37,781 nt of DNA from an uncultured Oscillospiraceae bacterium (GTDB taxonomy: Bacteria; Bacillota; Clostridia; Oscillospirales; Ruminococcaceae), in assembly GCA_934481445.1 (NCBI GenBank), contig CAKSPC010000025.1:1-37781 (forward strand). The letters run 5' to 3'. The translations under genes were made by a program, and so were the position numbers. The notes below the pieces were generated by a model. It did not search any database, was not told the DNA's origin, and saw nothing but the letters and a program-made list of their open reading frames with translations. Positions 16,590-23,452 of this stretch are shown one piece after another (position 1 is the first letter of the stretch; each line of letters starts with the position of its first letter).

Positions 16590-17165
16590 TCACTCCACTA
16601 TTCTGATTCTGCCGGGTCTGCGCGGCTTTGTGTGCGGCTGTTCGCCGTTGATATAGCCCAGTATCACGAAGCAGACCGCGCTGTAATTTTCGGGAATGTT
16701 CCACTCCCTGAGCAGCGCCTGTCCATCATCGCTGACGAAGGTTTCCTCACCGCGGGAAATAATGCAGGAGGAAATGCCAAGCTCCGTCGCCTGGAGCAGC
16801 ATATTTTCAGCCATGCAGAATGCGTCCGCAACGCGGAACGCAAAGCCGTCCTGACCGAAAATAGCTACGACGGTCGGTGCGCCGTAAAAGCCGTTCTTTA
16901 TCGTCGGGTCGTCGATAGTACTGGGCTGTTCGCTTGAAACGTAACCGCCAAGCAGACGGCTCCTGTCGAACATTGCAAGGTTCATTCTGCCGATTTTTGC
17001 GGTGAGTTCCGCATTGTGAACTGCGACCATCATGCTGCGCTGACCGCCGCCGGCGTTCGGTGCGTAGTTTCCTGCTTCAAGAATAAGCTCAAGATCCTTG
17101 CGGCTTATCTGCCTGTCGGTGTATTTCCTGATGGAGTGACGTGCTTTGATTATGTCCATTAGCAT
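16590..17165 (-). CDS. Nitroreductase-family flavoprotein
   Basis: A 191-residue FMN-dependent nitroreductase. MDIIKARHSIRKYTDRQISRKDLELILEAGNYAPNAGG is the family N-terminus with the R-x-S-x-R FMN phosphate contact. The C-terminal half has LLQATELGISSCII and CFVILGY. The radical SAM stop (TAA) overlaps ATG 17159, and ATG 17165 has better spacing to GGAGAA; either start gives a full protein. Family members reduce nitro groups, flavins or enones, and in several RiPP pathways oxidise or dehydrogenate peptide residues. Its tight coupling to the radical SAM gene makes a tailoring role plausible, not proven. Confidence 0.9.
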   Translation of the reverse strand: MLMDIIKARHSIRKYTDRQISRKDLELILEAGNYAPNAGGGQRSMMVAVHNAELTAKIGRMNLAMFDRSRLLGGYVSSEQPSTIDDPTIKNGFYGAPTVVAIFGQDGFAFRVADAFCMAENMLLQATELGISSCIISRGEETFVSDDGQALLREWNIPENYSAVCFVILGYINGEQPHTKPRRPGRIRIVE

Positions 17166-18223
17166 AGCTTTTCTCCTGTGATTTCATTGCGTTCTTTCCA
17201 GCACTGCGGATCGGGGGCGTACATATTCCCGGTGTAGCCGAATGTTACGGCGGGACAGCCCCTGCAATACCCGCGAAGCTCACATTTACTGCACTTCTCG
17301 AACTTGTCCCACTGTCTGTATTCGTCAAGCTGCGCGCCGTTGAACAGGTCGCAGAGCGGGGTTTCGAACACGTTTCCGATTCTGGATTCCATGCGGCGGC
17401 AGGCGTAAACATCGCCGGTCGGGATTATCGTCATGTGACCCGTCCCGCAGTGGCAGCCGTCGTAAATCATTTCAGGGTCGCTGTTTTCCGGAAGCTTGAA
17501 CAGTCCGTTTTCATAGAGATACAGCATCCAGAGGTGGTCTTTAAGCTGGAAAGTTGTTGTACAGCCGTTCGCTTTGTGTTCCTCAAATTTCCTGTGGCAC
17601 ATATCCATGAATTTGCGGTACTGCTGCGGGGGAATGTGATATTCCTCAGACTTCTGACCGCTGGTTGGACAGTATCTTCCGAATGCGAATACGTCAACGT
17701 TTTTCTCCGCGCACAGGTCGATGAGCTGTGGGAAATTCCCGATATTTGCGCCGGAAACCGTGGACATTATTGCGCAGTACATTCCCGCATTTTTTATGCA
17801 GTCTATCTTCTCAACAGTAGTGTCGAACGAACCGGGCTTGCGGAACATATCGTGGGTTTCTCGCATTCCGTCAAGGGATAGCTGGTACTTCACGCAGCCG
17901 TGCTCACGTAGCTTACGGCATACCTCGTCGTTCAGGTGAAACGGATTTCCGAGGATAGCCCAGCGGATATTCTTTTCTTTCAGCCTTGCGGCGAGTTTCC
18001 AGAAATCCTTATGTAAAATCGGGTCGCCGCCTGTGATGTAGATATAGGGCGTTCTGCCGAGCCTATCGCACATGTCTTCTATGCTGGCGAGTACCTGTTC
18101 CATTCTGTCGAACGGCATTTCGGTGAGCTTTTTGCAGTTGTCTTCTGCGAAGATGTAGCAGTGCTTGCAGCGCTGGTCGCAGGTGTCGGTAATGTGCCAC
18201 TGGAAGGCAAAATAGGGTTTCAT
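17159..18223 (-). CDS. Radical SAM/SPASM peptide-maturation enzyme, ACGX system
   Basis: This 354-residue protein has the radical SAM CxxxCxxC cluster in TDTCDQRCKHCYIF (first Cys at 15), YIYITGGDPILH for SAM binding, and a SPASM C-terminus rich in cysteines (CHCGTGHMTIIPTGDVYACRR, then CSKCELRGYCRGCP and a final CW). The layout is that of RiPP-modifying SPASM enzymes. The adjacent upstream gene is an ACGX-repeat peptide, so it belongs to the known ACGX pairing, whose modification is not established to my knowledge. The start follows CGGAGG. It is separated from the precursor gene by 71 bp containing a hairpin. Acts in the cytoplasm. Confidence 0.92.
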   Translation of the reverse strand: MKPYFAFQWHITDTCDQRCKHCYIFAEDNCKKLTEMPFDRMEQVLASIEDMCDRLGRTPYIYITGGDPILHKDFWKLAARLKEKNIRWAILGNPFHLNDEVCRKLREHGCVKYQLSLDGMRETHDMFRKPGSFDTTVEKIDCIKNAGMYCAIMSTVSGANIGNFPQLIDLCAEKNVDVFAFGRYCPTSGQKSEEYHIPPQQYRKFMDMCHRKFEEHKANGCTTTFQLKDHLWMLYLYENGLFKLPENSDPEMIYDGCHCGTGHMTIIPTGDVYACRRMESRIGNVFETPLCDLFNGAQLDEYRQWDKFEKCSKCELRGYCRGCPAVTFGYTGNMYAPDPQCWKERNEITGEKLC

Positions 18224-18252
18224 AGCGGTATCCTCCGATGATAGTTGCTCAG

Positions 18253-18276
18253 GGACAGCCGGAAATCCGGCTGTCC
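18253..18276 (-). terminator. Hairpin between RiPP precursor and radical SAM gene (partial terminator or processing site)
   Basis: A perfect 10-bp stem GGACAGCCGG/CCGGCTGTCC around a four-base loop. On the minus strand no T-run follows, so complete termination is unlikely. Such hairpins usually raise precursor over enzyme mRNA. Confidence 0.65.
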
Positions 18277-18294
18277 GGGGTTGCGAAGTTTGTT

Positions 18295-18513
18295 TTACTT
18301 CTTGTCAGGGTCAGCTGCGCCGCAGGCAGAGCCACACGCAGAAGCGGGAGCCTTGGGGTCGGCAGTTCCGCAGGCAGAACCGCAAGCAGAAGCGGGAGCC
18401 TTGGGGTCGGCAGTTCCGCAGGCAGAACCGCAAGCGGAAGCGGGAGCCTTGGGGTCAGCAGTTCCGCAGGCTGTGCCGGAAAATGCAGCTACATTCTTTA
18501 ATGTTTCACTCAT
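18295..18513 (-). CDS. ACGX-repeat RiPP precursor peptide
   Basis: A 72-residue peptide starting at ATG 18513, after AGGAGGT at ideal spacing. A short leader (MSETLKNVAAFSG) is followed by three copies of a 16-residue unit, ACGTADPKAPASACGS, and a partial fourth ending AADPDKK. Seven ACG tripeptides place cysteines at 16, 28, 32, 44, 48, 60 and 64, alternating 12 and 4 residues apart. This is the substrate type of the ACGX radical SAM family encoded next door. I saw no protease or exporter gene in the operon. The longer open frame to 18582 has no ribosome binding site and covers the promoter. The mature product and its function are unknown. Confidence 0.92.
   Translation of the reverse strand: MSETLKNVAAFSGTACGTADPKAPASACGSACGTADPKAPASACGSACGTADPKAPASACGSACGAADPDKK
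18328..18471 (-). repeat. Three 48-bp in-frame tandem repeats within the precursor gene
   Basis: Three consecutive 48-bp units encode the 16-residue ACG-containing unit and are nearly identical at DNA level. Such an array can gain or lose units by slippage or recombination without changing frame. Confidence 0.9.
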
Positions 18514-18555
18514 GTTTGTAACCTCCTGTATTACTTGGATCTCTCCTGTGATTAC

Positions 18556-18584
18556 AGTATACCATGAGTTTTCAGCGCACACAA
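18556..18584 (-). promoter_or_regulatory. Promoter of the ACGX operon
   Basis: On the minus strand TTGTGT (18579-18584), 17 bp and TATACT (18556-18561), with extended -10 TGG. The -35 box is weak, and a perfect palindrome sits 5 bp upstream of it, consistent with activator control. Confidence 0.65.
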
Positions 18585-18589
18585 GTACG

Positions 18590-18620
18590 CACTTTCAGGT
18601 TACATAGTTACCTGAAAGTG
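18590..18620. promoter_or_regulatory. Palindromic operator between the ACGX operon and hxlR
   Basis: CACTTTCAGGT and ACCTGAAAGTG are perfect 11-bp arms around 9 bp. It lies between the two divergent promoters and is the probable site of the HxlR regulator encoded at 18733. Confidence 0.75.
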
Positions 18621-18664
18621 ACTTTTGCACAACGTTGCGGTTCGTCGGGAAAAATTTTTTTCAG

Positions 18665-18693
18665 TTGATTTTACGCGGCATATATGCTATAAT
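18665..18693 (+). promoter_or_regulatory. Promoter of the second hxlR gene
   Basis: TTGATT (18665-18670), 17 bp, TATAAT (18688-18693) with an extended -10 TGC. GGAGG follows at 18721. Confidence 0.75.
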
Positions 18694-18732
18694 GTATATA
18701 ACATCATTTTATGAACTTTTGGAGGAATACAT

Positions 18733-19056
18733 ATGCTAAAACGTGAAGAACTTCCCGAATGCGATGTTGCGACCACCGTACAGATAATCGGCAACAAGTG
18801 GAAGCTGCTGATAATGAGGAACCTGTTTTCCAGGCCCTGGAGATTCAACGAGCTGCGGAAATCCCTTGACGGCGTGAGCCAGAAGGTACTGACCGACAGC
18901 CTTCGCCAGCTGGAATCCGACGGTATAATCCTGCGCACAGTTTATCCTGAGGTGCCGCCGAGGGTGGAGTATTCGCTGACAGAACTCGGCGAATCAATGC
19001 GCCCTATTCTTTCTGCAATGGAAAACTGGGGAAGAAGTTATAAAGATACTCTTTAA
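18733..19056 (+). CDS. HxlR-family regulator of the ACGX operon
   Basis: A 107-residue HxlR protein with one cysteine near the N-terminus (LPECDVATTVQIIGNKWKLLIMRNL), the helix-turn-helix FNELRKSLDGVSQKVLTDSLRQLESDGII and the wing EVPPRVEYSLTELG. The start follows TTTTGGAGG. It is divergent from the ACGX precursor, with an 11-bp-arm palindrome between the two promoters. The single conserved cysteine suggests thiol or electrophile sensing, as in other HxlR proteins, but the signal is not known. Convergent with the MobV relic 4 bp downstream. Confidence 0.92.
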   Translation: MLKREELPECDVATTVQIIGNKWKLLIMRNLFSRPWRFNELRKSLDGVSQKVLTDSLRQLESDGIILRTVYPEVPPRVEYSLTELGESMRPILSAMENWGRSYKDTL

Positions 19057-19060
19057 TAAA

Positions 19061-19588
19061 CTACATTTGATAACGTTTCGTAAATGTTTTCAAAAACTCC
19101 TGCAGCTTTTGCGTTAGCTTCAAGCTATCAATGAACTCCAACACTTTTTTGTATTTGGACTTAAGGCTATTAAGCTCGTTTTCAGCCTTATCCAGAGCAT
19201 CTTTCAGCGGTAATAGCGACCGCACCTTTTGTTCAAGATCGGTGTTTCTCGCGGCGGCTTCCTCGTTTTCCTTTTTCAGCTTTGTTATTTCAGCGTTCAG
19301 CTCGCTCTCCCTGCGCTCGGCAGCGGTAACGACGGATTGCGGGATGTCACGTTTGAAGATATGCTGGAAACAGCTCGTTTTGATTTTACGGTCAGTTCGT
19401 TTCTGCTTTGCGTTGTAACGCTCAACAGCAGTTCCGAACAGGCGCTCGTATGCTTTCTCAATAGGCTGCAGCATAAAAACTATATTGTTCTTTGTCCAAG
19501 CGTCGTCCACGTTCTTGGCATTGAATTTACGGTTGTTGTGGGTAAGGCTGCCCTTTCCCTGACAATGAGAGAGGCGCTTTTCGCTCAT
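19061..19588 (-). pseudogene. MobV/Pre-type relaxase, internally deleted
   Basis: The first 70 residues are the MobV (plasmid recombination/mobilisation) N-terminus: RLSHCQGKGSLTHNNRKF, TKNNIVFMLQPIEKAYE, AVERYNAKQKRTDRKI. The sequence then passes abruptly to a coiled-coil C-terminus (about 85-175, ELNAEITKLKKENEEAAARN...). Intact MobV proteins are 300-500 residues and carry the HxDE and HxH catalytic and metal sites in the part missing here. The frame is kept across the deletion, so a 175-residue protein could still be made, with AAAGGAG before the ATG, but it cannot nick an oriT. It marks a former mobilisable element beside the ACGX locus. Confidence 0.8.
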
Positions 19589-19594
19589 AGGTAA

Positions 19595-20135
19595 ATCTCC
19601 TTTCGCTGTGGTATTCTTGCTGTTGTGCCAACAGTAACGCCATAATACCCGCTTGACATTGGTTTCCGCAAGCTACAATCAACATCAAGGATACGGCGCT
19701 CTCCGAGGGGCAAAGGTGTGTCCATTTTGCGATCCCCGTTCCTGCTTCCTGCTCGTCTTGTCGTATTCTACCGACAACGACTTCAGTTTTCGGCGTACAG
19801 GCGCACGAGCCTCACAACCATGCAATTTGGCGGGAGCGGAACGGTTGTACGGCGTCGTACATTCCCGCACTCTATACGCCTTTGTACGCTCTCTGTACAC
19901 GCTGCTGTTGCCGATATTCCGCATTGCAAAGCCAAATGTACACCCGTACACCGTTTCCATCTATTAAGAGAAATCTCCTCAAACCCTCGGACGCGCTTTC
20001 CGTTTCCATAATAAAAATTACGATATTGCAGTTTTCCGCAACCGCCTCTGCGATGTTCTCCCTTGTTTTTTTGAGCCGCCGCAGCCCGTCCGGTATCCAG
20101 AAGAATATCTTTTCCTTTTTGGTTATGAACAGGGT
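19595..20135. other. Unassigned 540-bp stretch
   Basis: Open frames exist on both strands, but none has both a ribosome binding site and a family I recognise. A minus frame has residues such as AEAVAENCNIVIFIMETESASEG and further on RSAPAKLHGCEARAPVRRK, which look protein-like and may be decayed cargo of the mobilisable element. The stretch just upstream of the MobV start (19600-19680) is where an oriT would be expected, but I see no convincing nick-site repeat. Confidence 0.35.
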
Positions 20136-20139
20136 GCGT

Positions 20140-20168
20140 TTGACATTGCACATATGTTGTGTTATAAT
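20140..20168 (+). promoter_or_regulatory. Consensus promoter of the C39-like gene
   Basis: TTGACA (20140-20145), exactly 17 bp, TATAAT (20163-20168): a perfect sigma-A consensus. Confidence 0.85.
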
Positions 20169-20219
20169 TATTTTGTGAAAGGCTGACTGCTGCGTGGCAG
20201 CGTTATGAAAAGGTGAAAA

Positions 20220-20573
20220 ATGAACATACGATATATCCACGAACCGACCGATCTGCAATGCGGTCAGGCGGTGCTTGCAATGCTTCTGGGAACCACCGCC
20301 GAGCATATATGCGAATACCTCGGAAACGACCGCGAAACCGACCTTCGCGAAATGAAGCGCGTCCTTACCGAAAACGGAATAAAATATTCCACCGAACGCA
20401 GACAGGCGCAGGCTGCTTCCGATTTGCCGCGGTTCGCGCTTCTGAGCCTTGAAACTCCGCGCTGCTGGCACTGGTCGCTGTATGCGGACGGAGTTTTCTA
20501 TGACCCCGAGCACGGTGTGCTGAGCGATTTTCCGCAGTCGGCAAGAAAATTTTACTGGGAGATATTTCTGTGA
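20220..20573 (+). CDS. Small C39-like (papain-fold) cysteine protease-type protein
   Basis: A 117-residue protein with the papain/C39 triad pattern: DLQCGQAVLAMLLG (oxyanion Gln one residue after the candidate nucleophile, as in the CGQ variant), CWHWSLYADGVFYDPE (His, then Asp). It is about the size of a bare C39 catalytic domain. There is no signal peptide, membrane domain or ABC cassette, so it is not a peptide-exporting C39 transporter. Substrate and even activity are uncertain. The ATG follows AAAGGTGAAA. It is a single gene with its own perfect promoter and strong terminator. It lies 1.6 kb from a RiPP precursor lacking a protease, a link worth testing but unsupported by operon structure. 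Confidence 0.65.
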   Translation: MNIRYIHEPTDLQCGQAVLAMLLGTTAEHICEYLGNDRETDLREMKRVLTENGIKYSTERRQAQAASDLPRFALLSLETPRCWHWSLYADGVFYDPEHGVLSDFPQSARKFYWEIFL

Positions 20574-20586
20574 TCACGATCGGCAC

Positions 20587-20632
20587 AAAACAGGCATTAT
20601 CGGCTTTATTAACGCGATAATGCCTGTTTTTT
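20587..20632 (+). terminator. Strong terminator after the C39-like gene
   Basis: A 16-bp stem AAAACAGGCATTATCG/CGATAATGCCTGTTTT with a 12-base loop, followed by T residues. Confidence 0.9.
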
Positions 20633-20679
20633 GTGTAAATGTTTGTACCGTACAATGTGTTATCTGCGCAGAAAACATC

Positions 20680-20708
20680 TGTACAAATTCAATAAAATGT
20701 GATATAAT
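20680..20708 (+). promoter_or_regulatory. Probable ruvX promoter
   Basis: TGTACA (20680-20685), 17 bp, TATAAT (20703-20708). The -35 match is partial. Confidence 0.6.
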
Positions 20709-20750
20709 CAATTTATAATATATTCATGCACAGGTGAAAGGAAAGACGAT

Positions 20751-21185
20751 ATGAAAATAATGGGCGTAGATTACGGCGACAGCAGGACAGGACTTGCAAT
20801 GTGCGACAAAAGCGAGATACTCGCCTCGCCGCTTATGACGATAAACGAAAAGGATTTCGAAAGGTGTATCGCCGCCGTGGCGGATCAGGCGAAGCTCAAC
20901 AAGGCGGAGCTTATCGTGGTAGGAAATCCCATCAACATGAACGGTACATACGGCCCGCGCTCCGAAAAATGCACCCTCTTTGCGGACAAGCTGCGTGCGC
21001 TGGTGGATGTCGATGTGGTAATGTGGGACGAGCGATCCTCCACCGTGACCGCGATAGGTTACATGAACGACGTGAACAAGCGCGGCAAGAAGCGCAAGGA
21101 AGTCCTCGACGCGGCTGCCGCGGCGATAATACTTGAAAGCTACATTGCATACAGAAAAAATCATCGCGGTGACGGCAGTGTATAA
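20751..21185 (+). CDS. ruvX: RuvX/YqgF RNase H-fold nuclease (Holliday junction resolvase-like, pre-16S processing)
   Basis: A 144-residue YqgF-family protein of usual length. MKIMGVDYGDSRTGLAMCD has the first catalytic Asp. IVVGNPINMNG is the central strand, VMWDERSST carries the Glu and DAAAAAIILESYI the last Asp of the RNase H-like site. Family members process the 5' end of 16S rRNA or resolve Holliday junctions. The start is the ATG after GAAAGGAAAG. Its 3' end overlaps the YpsA-like gene. Confidence 0.95.
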   Translation: MKIMGVDYGDSRTGLAMCDKSEILASPLMTINEKDFERCIAAVADQAKLNKAELIVVGNPINMNGTYGPRSEKCTLFADKLRALVDVDVVMWDERSSTVTAIGYMNDVNKRGKKRKEVLDAAAAAIILESYIAYRKNHRGDGSV

Positions 21186-21669
21186 GGTTTCTTTCACGGG
21201 CTACCGTCCATCGAAGCTGGGCTTCGGCGTGGACGATGAACGCTGCGCTGCGCTGAAGCAGAAGATATATGATAATATCGAGGTGCTTATATACAGCGGC
21301 GCGACGGATTTTTATTCGGGAATGGCGCTTGGGGTGGATATGTGGTGCGCGCAGGCGGTGCTGGAGCTGCGGAAGCTCCGCCACGAAATAACGCTCACCG
21401 CCGTTATTCCCTGCCCCGGGCAGGACGAAAAATGGAGCGCGGCGGACAGGGCGCTGTACCGCGATACCGTCGCGCAGTGCAACAACGTTATCTGCGTCAG
21501 CAGGGCGTATACCAAGGACTGTATGTTCGAACGAAACCGCCGTCTGGTGGATATGTGCGACCTGCTGCTTGCCGTTTATGACGGGAAAAGCGGCGGCACG
21601 CACTACACCGTGGAGTACGCCGAAAAAAAGGGAAGAAAGATCATAATCATCGACCCGAACAGCATATAA
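21178..21669 (+). CDS. YpsA-like SLOG-fold protein (DUF1273)
   Basis: From GTG 21178 (or GTG 21169) the protein is about 163 residues: VSFTGYRPSKLGFG at the start, FYSGMALGVDMWCAQAVLELR for the Rossmann-like SLOG nucleotide-binding core, IPCPGQDEKW and GGTHYTVEYAEKKGRKIIIIDP at the end. This matches the YpsA/DUF1273 family, distantly related to DprA and the LOG nucleotide-binding proteins. Its biochemical role is not settled. It overlaps the ruvX stop (21185) by a few bases, so it is translationally coupled, but no clear ribosome binding site decides between the GTG starts. Confidence 0.88.
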   Translation: MYKVSFTGYRPSKLGFGVDDERCAALKQKIYDNIEVLIYSGATDFYSGMALGVDMWCAQAVLELRKLRHEITLTAVIPCPGQDEKWSAADRALYRDTVAQCNNVICVSRAYTKDCMFERNRRLVDMCDLLLAVYDGKSGGTHYTVEYAEKKGRKIIIIDPNSI

Positions 21670-21673
21670 AAAT

Positions 21674-21701
21674 GGGACTGCCCGCGCAGTCCCTTGTTTT
21701 T
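21674..21701. terminator. Bidirectional terminator
   Basis: GGGACTGC and GCAGTCCC form an 8-bp stem around CCGC, with A-rich and T-rich flanks (TTGTTTTT). It serves the YpsA-like gene and the convergent TraB/GumN gene. Confidence 0.85.
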
Positions 21702-22635
21702 ATGCGGCGGTTTCCGCCGAATTATCCGTTCGTATCTCGCTTACGGTATACCCTGCTTCCTCAAGGCAGGTGATGATATCCGGCTCCGCATAGAAATGCA
21801 TCGCGCCGACAAACATGAAAACATTGTTCCCGCTTTCAAGCTGCGATATCACATAATCCGCCATGCCGCGCTGGCGCGTGCTGTACATCGCGTCGTAGTA
21901 TTCGCGGTAGTATTCGGCGTATTCATCGGGGATGTTTTCGTCCGTCATCGCCGCGAGGGCTTCTCCGTCGAAGCTTGCCCATGCGGTATAAAGTCCGCGC
22001 ATCTGTTCGAGCTGGCTGTCGTACCCGCCGCTTACCGCCTGCTCTAACGTGTAAATTTGCAGCTGCACAGGCTCTGATGCGGATACGCCGTACTGCTGCG
22101 CGGCGGATTCGATTTCGTAAATTGGCTTGCCGAGTTTTTTGGCATAGTTCAGCATTACGGTTTCCGTGCCGTATTTGCCGCTGTATCCGCAGTCGTCCGC
22201 AATTTTGTTGGAAAGCGCCATGCTCCACATAACGGGCAGGTAGCCGTCATATGCGGGGGAGTAGATACCTAAATCCTTGAAAAAGCCGCGTATGCTTTCG
22301 TATTCATCCCCCATAAGGTCGGCGGCGGTGATGCCCTCGGGGCAAAGCAGCAGCTTCATCGCGTCGGTAAGCTGCCCGGCGTCGTTGGATAGCGCAACGG
22401 TGTCCAGCTCGCAGGCGACGGTATCGCTATTTCTGAGCGCTTCGAATATTTCGTCGGGATAGACCGCGTTGCTTTCTCCCGCATGCATTGAGCCGAGCAT
22501 ATAAACGTGCCCGCCGGTTTCGGGGTAGGATACCTCAAAGAAAGGCGGATGCACCTCCTTGGGCTGATTTGCGGAGCACCCGCCCAGCAGCATTGAGAAG
22601 CACAGCAGCGCGGCGGGGAGTATCTTTCTTGCCAT
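21700..22635 (-). CDS. TraB/GumN-family lipoprotein
   Basis: A 311-residue exported lipoprotein. The signal peptide MARKILPAALLCFSMLLGGC ends in a lipobox LGGC with Cys at 20. The TraB/GumN (TIKI-like) domain shows HVYMLGSMHAGES near the N-terminus, a central TVACELD and VFMFVGAMHF near the C-terminus. The two GxxH motifs and the Glu are the presumed metal-binding active site, and TIKI homologues are metalloproteases. It would be anchored on the outer face of the membrane. It starts 1 bp after the histidine phosphatase stop, so they form an operon. Confidence 0.9.
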   Translation of the reverse strand: MARKILPAALLCFSMLLGGCSANQPKEVHPPFFEVSYPETGGHVYMLGSMHAGESNAVYPDEIFEALRNSDTVACELDTVALSNDAGQLTDAMKLLLCPEGITAADLMGDEYESIRGFFKDLGIYSPAYDGYLPVMWSMALSNKIADDCGYSGKYGTETVMLNYAKKLGKPIYEIESAAQQYGVSASEPVQLQIYTLEQAVSGGYDSQLEQMRGLYTAWASFDGEALAAMTDENIPDEYAEYYREYYDAMYSTRQRGMADYVISQLESGNNVFMFVGAMHFYAEPDIITCLEEAGYTVSEIRTDNSAETAA

Positions 22636-22636
22636 C

Positions 22637-23245
22637 TTACACGAGCCTTCCGCTTATCTCAAATGTAGGGCCTTTCTGCCACAGGAACGCCGAAAGGATT
22701 ATTTCAAATCCCTCGCCCGGACCGCAGAGGAAGTCTGCGGGGCGCCCCTTCGGCAGACCGTAGCCCGCCAGCAGGTTGGTGATGACTCCGGCGTGAGTAA
22801 TGCACGCGGCGCGCTGTATGTCGTTTCTCATCATATCGCTGAAAATAACGTCCAGTCCCTCTATGCACCTCAGCGTGAAATCGCCGAATTTCTCGCCCTG
22901 CGGGGGGCAGGCGTCTGCGCCGCCGCGCAGCCACTGTGCATATTCGGGCAGATCCTGAAGCTGCTGCTGGGTTTTGTTTTCGAACTCGCCGAAGTTCATT
23001 TCCTCGATTTCGTCGATTATCATAAGCTTCTGCTCGGGGTAGATTATCTCCGCGGTTTCAAGGCAGCGGGCGAGGGGAGAGGAGTACACCTTTCCTACCT
23101 CGGGATACACTTCCTGACTTACAAGGTCGCGAATCGTCTGCGCGCCGGAGGGGCAGAGGGAAAGGTCGGTCTGGCCGATATATTTTCCGTCAAGATTGCC
23201 CTGCGTGAGCCCGTGTCTGATGAGATAAAGATAGTAATTTTTCAT
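22637..23245 (-). CDS. Histidine phosphatase family protein (phosphoglycerate-mutase-like)
   Basis: A 202-residue branch 1 histidine phosphatase. LYLIRHGLTQGN carries the phosphorylated His (RHG, His at 11), VYSSPLARCLETAE the second Arg, and EEMNFGEFENKT and ITHAGVITNLL the acid and second His. Substrates range from cobalamin and sugar phosphates to nucleotides. The INFGEFEN-type motif resembles CobC/GpmB-like members, but no cobalamin genes are near. The start follows GGAGGC, and it heads a two-gene unit with the TraB/GumN lipoprotein. Confidence 0.9.
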   Translation of the reverse strand: MKNYYLYLIRHGLTQGNLDGKYIGQTDLSLCPSGAQTIRDLVSQEVYPEVGKVYSSPLARCLETAEIIYPEQKLMIIDEIEEMNFGEFENKTQQQLQDLPEYAQWLRGGADACPPQGEKFGDFTLRCIEGLDVIFSDMMRNDIQRAACITHAGVITNLLAGYGLPKGRPADFLCGPGEGFEIILSAFLWQKGPTFEISGRLV

Positions 23246-23317
23246 TTTTGCCTCCGTTTTATAAAGAAATCGCCCGAATTATGAATAATATCCTACATCG
23301 GAGCTGATTTTTTGGTA

Positions 23318-23356
23318 ATTATGCCGCTTTACAAATCGGCATAATAAAGATATAAT
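23318..23356 (+). promoter_or_regulatory. Promoter and overlapping palindromic operator of the XRE gene
   Basis: TTTACA (23328-23333), 17 bp and TATAAT (23351-23356). A palindrome with 9-bp arms ATTATGCCG/CGGCATAAT (23318-23326, 23337-23345) brackets the -35 box, an arrangement suited to autorepression. Confidence 0.75.
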
Positions 23357-23452
23357 ATACTATATGACATTATAAAAACCAAGGGGTAGTTGTGCGCTTT
23401 TTTCGCGGTATCTCCCCAATAGATAAATAAAAATCGGTACAGGAGAAAATAT

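Noticed and set aside
18328..18471. Tandem 48-bp repeats as a possible CRISPR array
   Set aside because: There are no spacers. Units are directly adjacent, in frame and encode a regular peptide with its own ribosome binding site.
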